From NCBI GenBank assembly GCA_024238995.1, contig JANBVL010000007.1:1-34005 (forward strand): DNA of 34,005 nt, written 5' to 3'. Positions 24,721 to 31,201 of this stretch are shown in pieces. The notes below the pieces were generated by a model that saw only the letters and a program-made list of their open reading frames with translations, was not told the DNA's origin and made no database searches. The translations under genes and the position numbers were made by a program. Source of the DNA: Patescibacteria group bacterium (GTDB lineage Bacteria > Patescibacteriota > Minisyncoccia > Minisyncoccales > JANBVM01). Within the stretch, counting starts at the first letter, position 1, and every line of letters starts with the position of its first letter.

Positions 24721-26435
24721 TGAGTAAATTTTTAAAAATTATTTTTATTTTATCTTTTTTAATTCTTTTTCCGTTTTTAGTTCAAGCTGATGATTGCACT
24801 AATCCCGTTTCCCCTGATGATAATGAAATCAATGTTGATCCTTCAGAAGACATTACTCTTAACTGGTGTAGTGATGCAAGCGCAAATTCTTATTATGTCA
24901 GAATTTATGATGCTGGAGAAATTAGCTTTGAAGAAGAAATAACTACTGACTCTAAAATTACTATACCAGAATGGTATGAAGTTTTTACTGGAGATACGAG
25001 CTATGAGTGGGAATTTGCTTCCTGTGCTAATAGCGATCTTACTAAGTGCGGAGAAAGTTGCGGCGATGACCAAACAGTTTCTGAGTGTGCCGATTATAAC
25101 GGAAAATGGAGTTTCGAAACAAAAGATATGGAGCTTACTCCACCAAAACTTGTCAGTCCCTTATATGATCCAGATGAACTAAGTCAAATTCCTTTAGTAA
25201 ATTTAGATGATTCATTGGAATGGGAGCAAACTGAAACACAAGGCTGGTGGGCCCGTTCTTTTATTTATGAAATAAAAAAAGGAGTGGATACGGTAATTGG
25301 AGAAACCGCAACTCCATCTTATACTGTGCCGTTTAGTAGTATTTGGGATTCACTTGAATATGACACTGAATATGAATGGTACGTTAAATCTTGTTATGAC
25401 AGAGACGGAACTAATTGTAATGAAGATTTTAGTGATTCTTGGTTTTTTAGAACTGCTGGGACACCTCCAACTAATTTAACTATTGACAATAGTATCATCC
25501 CAGTTAAGTTTGATTGGGATGATGTTGAAAAAGCCCCCTCATATAGATATGAAATTTCTGATAATAGTCAAATTGTAGTTACTTCTGCTGTAGAAAATTC
25601 AGAAGTTTATGTCGATTATCCCAATCTAGTTCAAAATGAAACGTATTCGTGGAAAGTTAAAACTTGCGTTGACGACCAGGGTAATTATTGCGGAGATTGG
25701 AAAAATGGTTCTAATTTTACTACCTTCGAACTTGATATGCCTTGTTTTCCCGAAGGTAGATTGAATGAAGATTGCCCTTCTCCTGAAAACGACGGCAGTC
25801 TTTTTACTTATCAAAAAACTATTTCCTGGGAATCAGTTGAAGGAGCAAAAGCTTATCAATATCACATTGATTATATTGAACAAAGCTTAGAAGAAGCTGA
25901 TAATATAAACTGTGTATCTGGTCAAGTTCTAGTTGAAGATACGATCACTACTAAGCCCTCTGCTCGCATTCCTTTAAAATGTTTAGGCACATATAATTGG
26001 TATCTTCAATCTTGTCTTGATACGGAATGCGATGAAACGAGCGACCCAAATCCTCCTGTATTAACTTTTTCATTTATTCAGCCTACTCCTCCAGCTCAAT
26101 TTGGTCTTGTGCCTTGCGGTAGAGTTTCGGATGATCCTGATACCCTATGGAACGAGAGAGATCCATGTGAGATTAAGCATGTTTTTTTGCTTTTTAAAAA
26201 TATTATCGATTTCGTTTTATGGAGAATTGGATTAATCGCCCTAGCTTTATTAATAATATTTACTGCAGTTGTTTCATATTTTTCATTGGGAGCACCAGGT
26301 ACTGTCGTTAATGTAAAACAAATCTGGCAAAGAGCTGGGACAGGTTATTTAATAATGTTTTTAGCTTGGTGGATTATAAACATACTTGTAAATATTGTAG
26401 GGTTTACAGATATATGGTGGTCGCTTCCTTTTTAA
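24720..26435 (+). CDS. Secreted four-repeat FN3-like protein with C-terminal pilin-like two-helix module
   Basis: A 571-aa protein. A signal peptide (1-23, cleavage after VQA) is followed by four FN3-like repeats of about 100 residues. Each ends in a Y-x-W-x3-(S/T)-C motif: YEWEFASC at 95-102, YEWYVKSC at 218-225, YSWKVKTC at 309-316 and YNWYLQSC at 425-432. The repeats carry additional Cys residues, suggesting disulfides. The C-terminus has two hydrophobic helices (about 488-522 and 540-562) joined by a basic turn, like the T4SS-pilin-type module of the genes at 3289 and 4043. It overlaps the rsmA stop by 1 bp and precedes the VirB6-like gene by 28 bp. A large surface or tip subunit of the T4SS-like appendage is the likely role. 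Confidence 0.75.
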   Translation: MSKFLKIIFILSFLILFPFLVQADDCTNPVSPDDNEINVDPSEDITLNWCSDASANSYYVRIYDAGEISFEEEITTDSKITIPEWYEVFTGDTSYEWEFASCANSDLTKCGESCGDDQTVSECADYNGKWSFETKDMELTPPKLVSPLYDPDELSQIPLVNLDDSLEWEQTETQGWWARSFIYEIKKGVDTVIGETATPSYTVPFSSIWDSLEYDTEYEWYVKSCYDRDGTNCNEDFSDSWFFRTAGTPPTNLTIDNSIIPVKFDWDDVEKAPSYRYEISDNSQIVVTSAVENSEVYVDYPNLVQNETYSWKVKTCVDDQGNYCGDWKNGSNFTTFELDMPCFPEGRLNEDCPSPENDGSLFTYQKTISWESVEGAKAYQYHIDYIEQSLEEADNINCVSGQVLVEDTITTKPSARIPLKCLGTYNWYLQSCLDTECDETSDPNPPVLTFSFIQPTPPAQFGLVPCGRVSDDPDTLWNERDPCEIKHVFLLFKNIIDFVLWRIGLIALALLIIFTAVVSYFSLGAPGTVVNVKQIWQRAGTGYLIMFLAWWIINILVNIVGFTDIWWSLPF

Positions 26436-26442
26436 AAATTTA

Positions 26443-26451
26443 TGATATAAT
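26443..26451 (+). promoter_or_regulatory. Extended -10 promoter before the VirB6-like gene
   Basis: TGATATAAT has a perfect TATAAT (26446-26451) with the TGn extension; no clear -35 is present. The start near 26458 would lie about 6 nt before the ATG at 26464, giving an almost leaderless internal transcript. Confidence 0.5.
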
Positions 26452-26463
26452 AATTAAATTAAT

Positions 26464-29028
26464 ATGCTTCAATTGTTTAAATTATTTTCTAATTTTAAAA
26501 AACGTTTGAACTCTGTTTTTTCTTATAATAGGAAAATTCTGATTCTAGGAATAATTCTAGGAATATTTTTATGTGTTTTTAATTTCCAAGCTGCTGAAGC
26601 TCTTTATAGTTTAAAGGATCTCAAGAATGACATATTAGGTCCAATAATATATATTTTTACTCTTCCTATCCGGATGGTTTTTGTTGTTCTAGTTCTTGTC
26701 ATAGGAATTCTAGGCTTAGTAGCTTCAAGTATATTTACCTTTGTTGCTTCCCTATTAAGCTGGTTAATACAAGAATCTTTATCAATCAAGGTGGTCCCAG
26801 GGCCCGATACATTTGAAGCAGTTAACGTAGGGTTTGAATTTACTAGGAATTTTGCCAACATGTTTATCATTTTAATCTTAGCTATGATCGGCTTGGCAAC
26901 AATTCTTAAAATGAGAGAGTATGAAGCACGAAAAATATTGCCCAAGCTCCTTATGGTTGCTCTTTTAATTAATTTCACACCGGTCATGGTTGGATTCATT
27001 GTTGATATTGCAAATCTTTTCACTAATTTTTTCTTTACAGAAGTAAGTAATGCTTTTGGCCCTATTGACATCGGTATTGATATAATGGAAGACATGAAAG
27101 ACCTGCTAGATCCAGATTTTAGCGTTGCTAATCCTAAAGATGTTGTTAACGTTGTAATTCCCATCGTCATAAAGGGAATTATAATGATCATCTTTTACAA
27201 CATTGCTACTTTTGTTTATCTTTTAGTTTTCCTTTTGTTTTTTGTTCGATTTATAATACTTTGGGTTCTGGTAATTTTAGCGCCAATTGCTTTCTTATCT
27301 CAAATCTTACCAGAATCTCCAACAGTTAAAGCGCTTTTTCCTAGCATATTACATTGGAATAAATGGTGGGAAACACTTATCCAGTGGGCAGTTATAGGCA
27401 TACCTCTTGGTTTTTTCCTTTATCTTTCTGCTTTCATTTTAGACGGAAGGGCAGTGCTAGAACTAAATAATCCTGATAGTCCTTTTGGTGCTATTATTGG
27501 AGCTATCTTAGGACCAATGATCGCAATATTTATACTAATTGTTGGAATAATGATTTCTATTGAATCTGCGCCAGGAATTGCCCAACGGATATATGGAGGA
27601 GCTAGTAAGCTTGGAAAAAAGGTAGCAAAAATAACAGGAAAGAGAGCAGCATTACCGATTGCAGGAAAAGCTGGAGCAGGAATTCAAGCATGGGGAGAAA
27701 GACAAAGGCTGGCTGGTGTTAAAACCCCAGGACAAATAGCAAAAGCAGGAAGGCTTAGAAAATGGGGTTGGGCTTTACGCCGAAAAACAGGAACAATCAC
27801 AGAGAAAACTGGAAGAAGAATGGTGGTAGCAAAACAAGAATCAGAGACAGCAGATGTAGAAGTTGCAAAAAAGACGACGAAAGGAAAAGCAGAGGGAAAA
27901 CAAATGGTTAAATTGCAATCAGCTCTGACTAAAAGCGCTCTTCCTGGCGCTACCCCTAAAATAATCGGGACAATGGAAGCTATGATGGAAGATGGAACTT
28001 TAGAAAAAGCTGAAAAGGCTGGTATTTTTGGAACAAAAGAATATCAGAAATACGTCAAAGAAGCTGGAAATAGAAACAGAAAATCACTTCAACTTTATGA
28101 TATGAAAAGGGCGGCTCAAGTAGTAGAACCAGAAAAATGGCAAAAAGGACAAACCAGCATTGATGAAGGTAAAGCTGAAATTGAGAAGGCAGAAATAGCT
28201 ATCAATCCAATAGAAAAGCTAATGCTTCGTAAAAAAGGCGAGGAACTTATTCATAAAGGAGAAGAAATAAAGAAGGAACCAATAAGGAAAATGCTGGCTG
28301 GGATAAAACCTTCGGATATGAAATTAATGTCAGAAAAATCTCTTACAGACGACACTGTAAAGAAAGCCATGGTAGACACGCTTAACGGCAACCAAATGGC
28401 TGAAATTGGTAAAAATTTTGGCAGACACATTGTAGAAGGCATACAAAAAGAAATTGAGGGGAAAGAGACTGTTGAGAAAGTCGCTGAGAAAAATCCTCCT
28501 CTTACTCTTTGGCTTCATGGAAATGCCGCACAGAATTTAGGATTTAAACTCCCCGGTAAACACTTAGAACGAAGGGAAGTGAAAGAAGTGGTTAACAAGG
28601 CACAGAAAAGAATAGAAAATAAGGCTACAATAGGAAAAAGGGAAATGAAGATAAAATACACAGGCAAAGAAACATTAATGTTTAGAGATTATTATAGAAA
28701 AGACATATCAGAAAAAGAAAAGGGGCTGATTAAACAAATTGTGACTGAAGAAAAGAAAACAATTCCTCCGGAAGCTGAAATTAAAAGAAGAATTGGAAAA
28801 ACCGAAAAGAGATTTGGTAAAACGGATGAATCATTGAAGCCGTATCGAGAAAATTTGAAAAAAGCTAAGAAAGCCTGGAAACAAGCGAATAGGCCAACGT
28901 CAGGCGATATATATAAGCTTCTAAAAGAAACTGAAAGAAGATTTGAAAATATGGAAAGAAAAGTAAAGAAAACTCAAGAAGCTATAGAAAAAGAAATTGA
29001 ATCAAAATTAGAAGATCTTTGGAAATAA
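26464..29028 (+). CDS. VirB6/TrbL-like polytopic membrane protein with long charged C-terminal extension
   Basis: An 854-aa protein. Residues 1-370 hold about nine hydrophobic segments (about 24-43, 57-80, 82-104, 127-148, 158-182, 228-256, 257-280, 303-326, 343-367), the plan of VirB6/TrbL-type inner-membrane channel components of type IV secretion systems. The KWWETLIQWAVIGIPLGFFLYL segment is typical of patescibacterial members. From about 375 to the end the protein is soluble, rich in Lys, Glu and Ala and mostly helical, ending in a coiled coil, about 480 residues more than classical VirB6. Its neighbours prgI and virB4 support a T4SS role. The channel function is inferred from architecture. 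Confidence 0.75.
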   Translation: MLQLFKLFSNFKKRLNSVFSYNRKILILGIILGIFLCVFNFQAAEALYSLKDLKNDILGPIIYIFTLPIRMVFVVLVLVIGILGLVASSIFTFVASLLSWLIQESLSIKVVPGPDTFEAVNVGFEFTRNFANMFIILILAMIGLATILKMREYEARKILPKLLMVALLINFTPVMVGFIVDIANLFTNFFFTEVSNAFGPIDIGIDIMEDMKDLLDPDFSVANPKDVVNVVIPIVIKGIIMIIFYNIATFVYLLVFLLFFVRFIILWVLVILAPIAFLSQILPESPTVKALFPSILHWNKWWETLIQWAVIGIPLGFFLYLSAFILDGRAVLELNNPDSPFGAIIGAILGPMIAIFILIVGIMISIESAPGIAQRIYGGASKLGKKVAKITGKRAALPIAGKAGAGIQAWGERQRLAGVKTPGQIAKAGRLRKWGWALRRKTGTITEKTGRRMVVAKQESETADVEVAKKTTKGKAEGKQMVKLQSALTKSALPGATPKIIGTMEAMMEDGTLEKAEKAGIFGTKEYQKYVKEAGNRNRKSLQLYDMKRAAQVVEPEKWQKGQTSIDEGKAEIEKAEIAINPIEKLMLRKKGEELIHKGEEIKKEPIRKMLAGIKPSDMKLMSEKSLTDDTVKKAMVDTLNGNQMAEIGKNFGRHIVEGIQKEIEGKETVEKVAEKNPPLTLWLHGNAAQNLGFKLPGKHLERREVKEVVNKAQKRIENKATIGKREMKIKYTGKETLMFRDYYRKDISEKEKGLIKQIVTEEKKTIPPEAEIKRRIGKTEKRFGKTDESLKPYRENLKKAKKAWKQANRPTSGDIYKLLKETERRFENMERKVKKTQEAIEKEIESKLEDLWK

Positions 29029-29061
29029 AAAAAAGGAGTAAAGTTATAAACCTTACTTCCT
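29027..29061 (-). terminator. Intrinsic terminator of the minus-strand repeat-protein gene
   Basis: Read on the minus strand, AGGAAGTAAGGTT (29061-29049) pairs with AACTTTACTCCT (29045-29034), with one G-T pair and one bulged A. An eight-T run follows (29034-29027) that overlaps the stop codon of the convergent VirB6-like gene. It is a strong Rho-independent terminator in the minus direction only. Confidence 0.8.
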
Positions 29062-29087
29062 ATGGATTGAATCCCTATGAATAGACA

Positions 29088-29639
29088 CTATGGAGTGGGA
29101 GTGGCAGCTCTTATCGCTATGTAATCATCAATATCTGACACTGTAATTCCACGAGCAGAAGATGCAATAATCAAGGAGATATCGGCAACCGTCAAACCAC
29201 TGTCAATAGCTTTCTGCTGAGCTGGTACACTCGCAAATCGTATTAGAGCTGTTGGAGCTGCTGAAGTTGCTGGAGTTGCTGGAGAGGGAGTTGAGGGGGT
29301 AGCTGGAGTAGCTGGAGTAGCTGGAGTAGCTGGAGTTGGAGAGGGAGTTGAGGGGGTAGCTGGAGTAGCTGGAGTTGGAGAGGGAGTTGAGGGGGTAGCT
29401 GGAGTAGCTGGAGCTGGAGTAGCTGGAGCTGGAGGAGTCGGTAACTGTGTCAATATAGAATCACTTTCTCTTTGAACTTCAGTCACTTCGTCTTTTAAAT
29501 CCTGAGTTTTCAAGATTTGGTCAAGAGTTTTCTCTAATTCCTTTACCACTTTTTTCTCCTTCTTGAGTGTCTTTTTTAACAATTTTTCTTCTTTCTTTGA
29601 TTTTGTTTTAATTCTTTTAATTGTATTTCGTGATGTCAT
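29088..29639 (-). CDS. Lys-rich coiled-coil protein with Pro/Ala/Thr tandem repeats and short C-terminal domain
   Basis: A 183-aa protein of unknown family. Residues 1-60 are highly basic and helical (KKEEKLLKKTLKKEKKVVKE). Residues about 67-127 are a low-complexity PAT/PST linker made of 13-residue units. Residues about 130-178 form a small helical domain (PAQQKAIDSGLTVADISLII). There is no signal peptide or membrane helix, so it is predicted to be cytoplasmic unless exported by the surrounding T4SS-like apparatus. It has its own near-consensus promoter, a dyad in the 5' leader and its own terminator, all inside a cluster running the other way. Real coding is supported by codon structure and by flanking signals; function unknown. 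Confidence 0.65.
   Translation of the reverse strand: MTSRNTIKRIKTKSKKEEKLLKKTLKKEKKVVKELEKTLDQILKTQDLKDEVTEVQRESDSILTQLPTPPAPATPAPATPATPSTPSPTPATPATPSTPSPTPATPATPATPATPSTPSPATPATSAAPTALIRFASVPAQQKAIDSGLTVADISLIIASSARGITVSDIDDYIAIRAATPTP
29264..29435. repeat. In-frame tandem repeats (39-bp units with nested 9-bp units)
   Basis: Two exact adjacent 39-bp copies occupy 29335-29373 and 29374-29412. A third copy at 29275-29334 is longer by two extra 9-bp GTAGCTGGA units and has one variant codon; degenerate 9-mers continue on both sides. All unit lengths are multiples of three, so copy-number change keeps the reading frame of the minus-strand gene. The repeat is far more GC-rich than its surroundings. 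Confidence 0.9.
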
Positions 29640-29660
29640 TTTTTTTCACCATTTTTAGAC

Positions 29661-29683
29661 TTCGGCATAAAATTTATGCCGAA
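29661..29683. promoter_or_regulatory. Perfect 10-bp inverted repeat between divergent genes
   Basis: TTCGGCATAA (29661-29670) and TTATGCCGAA (29674-29683) flank a 3-nt centre. It lies in the predicted 5' leader of the minus-strand repeat gene, just downstream of its start point, and upstream of the plus-strand promoter. No T-run follows on the minus strand, so an operator or an RNA-stabilising 5' hairpin is more likely than a terminator. Confidence 0.6.
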
Positions 29684-29712
29684 TTACTAACCAAATGATA
29701 ACATTATATTAT
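29684..29712 (+). promoter_or_regulatory. Putative promoter for the second half of the T4SS-like cluster
   Basis: TTACTA (29684-29689), 17-bp spacer, TATTAT (29707-29712). The predicted start is near 29719, 16 nt before the ATG at 29735. It overlaps the divergent minus-strand promoter completely, so the two should be mutually exclusive. Confidence 0.4.
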
Positions 29713-29723
29713 AAATTTGTCAA
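29695..29723 (-). promoter_or_regulatory. Near-consensus promoter of the repeat-protein gene
   Basis: On the minus strand: TTGACA (29723-29718), 17-bp spacer, TATCAT (29700-29695), eleven of twelve consensus matches. It is the best sigma70-like promoter I see in the window. The leader would be about 50 nt and contain the inverted repeat. Confidence 0.7.
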
Positions 29724-29734
29724 TAGCTAAATTT

Positions 29735-30151
29735 ATGCCTAAAAATTTAACAAAAAAACAATACTGGGAGCTATTCCAAAAGCTCTCTGACGAATTAAAA
29801 ACCCAACTTTTATCTGAAGAAACAGCCAGAAGCATTCTTGATATTTGTGACAGGTATAAAGTAGAACAGGTTCCGCAAATTGCCAGCACAACTGGCGATG
29901 TTTTGCTGGGCATATTAAGGCCTGATGAATTTCAAGAAACCATTGAGCAGAAATTAGAATTAGATAAAAATGTAGCAAAAAAAATAGCTCAGGAAATTAA
30001 CCGCTTCATTTTCTTTCCTGTGAAAAGAAGCTTGGAAGACATTTATAATATGGAAATCACTCCACCAGCTCAGATGGAAATTCCAGGGCCAATAAAGAAA
30101 GAGTCTGTAAAAACAGGAAAAAAAGATACTTATAGAGAACCTGTAGAATAA
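29735..30151 (+). CDS. Small helical protein of the T4SS-like cluster, function unknown
   Basis: A 138-aa soluble, largely helical protein: LTKKQYWELFQKLSDELKTQLLSEETARSILDICDRYKVEQ, then a conserved-looking segment around VLLGILRPDEFQETIEQKLELDKNVAKKIAQEINRFIFFPVK and a Pro-rich charged tail. I chose ATG 29735; an in-frame TTG at 29717 would lie in the promoter region. Proteins of this look occur next to prgI and virB4 in patescibacterial genomes, from memory of the family rather than a search. It is followed by prgI after 2 bp. It may be a cytoplasmic adaptor of the apparatus, which is inference. Confidence 0.65.
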   Translation: MPKNLTKKQYWELFQKLSDELKTQLLSEETARSILDICDRYKVEQVPQIASTTGDVLLGILRPDEFQETIEQKLELDKNVAKKIAQEINRFIFFPVKRSLEDIYNMEITPPAQMEIPGPIKKESVKTGKKDTYREPVE

Positions 30152-30153
30152 TT

Positions 30154-30555
30154 ATGAGATTTACTGTTCCTCAATTTATTGAACATGAGGCTAAAATAGT
30201 GGGGCCTTTAACTTTTAAGCAGTTTACATATATTGGCATTGCAGGAGCAATCTGTTTTATTCTATATTTTAGTGTTTCTTTCCCATTATTTCTTTTAGCT
30301 TCTGTCGTGCTAGTTGGAGGAGGCATGGCATTGGCATTTTTAAAAATTGGGGGAAGATCACTTCCTGGTGTTATTGGAAGCTTTCTAAGGTTCAAGCTTA
30401 CGCCTAAAATGTATTTGTGGAAGAGAAAACAAGGAACAATTTCAATCTTGAAACAAAAAAAGGCAGAGAAAAAAGAAGAAGAAACGTCTTTAAAGATTGT
30501 TAAGAAAAGCCAGTTGAAAAATATTCAAACTGAAATAGAAACAAAAACTAAGTAA
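30154..30555 (+). CDS. PrgI-family T4SS membrane protein (VirB3-like)
   Basis: A 133-aa protein with the PrgI layout. It has an N-terminal FTVPQFIEHEAKIVGPLTFKQF segment, two close transmembrane helices (about 24-44 and 46-65), and a downstream basic cytoplasmic part with the family-like FKLTPKMYLWKRK, ending in a charged tail. PrgI proteins take the place of VirB3 in Gram-positive-type systems and accompany the VirB4 ATPase. The gene is 2 bp from its upstream neighbour and 1 bp from the next, so it is tightly co-transcribed. Confidence 0.88.
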   Translation: MRFTVPQFIEHEAKIVGPLTFKQFTYIGIAGAICFILYFSVSFPLFLLASVVLVGGGMALAFLKIGGRSLPGVIGSFLRFKLTPKMYLWKRKQGTISILKQKKAEKKEEETSLKIVKKSQLKNIQTEIETKTK

Positions 30556-30556
30556 T

Positions 30557-31189
30557 ATGGCAAATGCAGCTACTCAACAAGTAATAGAAATAGACAAGAT
30601 TAAGGAAGGAGTAATTATTTTAAGGAATAAAGCTTTAAGGGGGGTATTAATGGTTTCCTCAAGTAATTTTGCATTGAAATCAGAAGAAGAACAAAATGCC
30701 ATAACTTTTCAATTTCAGAATTTCTTAAATTCCTTGGATTTTTCCATTGAAATGGTTGTTCAATCGAAAAAACTAAACATTACTGGTTATTTGGAAAAAT
30801 TAAAAGAATTAGAAGCTAAACAAAAAAATGAACTTTTAAAGATTCAAATTACTGAATACCAGAAGTTTATTAGAGAGATGATAAGAGGCAGCGCAATAAT
30901 GTCTAAGCAGTTTTTTGTGATAGTACCTTTTAGCTTAATTGAACTGCCAAGATTAACTGCTGAAGAGAAAAAACAAAAAACCTCATCTTTAACAGAAGAA
31001 AAATTCCAAAGAGCAAAGAACCAGCTTTGGCAAAGATTGGAGTTTGTTGCTTTGGGTCTGAGACGATGCGGTCTTCAGTCTGTTCCCTTAAACACTTCTG
31101 AATTAATTGAACTTTTCTGGAGTTTATACCATCCAGAAGAAGCTGAAGTCGGGTATTATCCAGACATACCGCCTGAATTAACAATGTAA
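30557..31189 (+). CDS. Free-standing VirB4/TraC N-terminal-like domain protein
   Basis: A 210-aa soluble protein without an ATPase motif. It has features of the N-terminal domain of VirB4/TraC: IKEGVIILRNKALRGVLMVSSSNFALKSEEEQNAI, then FQNFLNSLDFSIEMVVQSKKLNI, and the later QFFVIVPF strand and LGLRRCGLQSVPLNTSELIELFWSLYHPE. In most type IV systems this domain is fused to the ATPase; here the ATPase is the next gene, 12 bp downstream, in effect a split VirB4. It probably works in a complex with that ATPase. Confidence 0.75.
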   Translation: MANAATQQVIEIDKIKEGVIILRNKALRGVLMVSSSNFALKSEEEQNAITFQFQNFLNSLDFSIEMVVQSKKLNITGYLEKLKELEAKQKNELLKIQITEYQKFIREMIRGSAIMSKQFFVIVPFSLIELPRLTAEEKKQKTSSLTEEKFQRAKNQLWQRLEFVALGLRRCGLQSVPLNTSELIELFWSLYHPEEAEVGYYPDIPPELTM

Positions 31190-31201
31190 CCACATATTAA
31201 C

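Noticed and set aside
26604-27191. 195-codon minus-strand open frame within the VirB6-like gene
   Set aside because: It mirrors the hydrophobic helices of the plus-strand gene and has Ile/Met/Ser-rich shadow composition with no start signals.
29264-29435. Possible CRISPR-like array
   Set aside because: Units are directly adjacent without unique spacers and lie in frame within a protein gene; it is a coding minisatellite.
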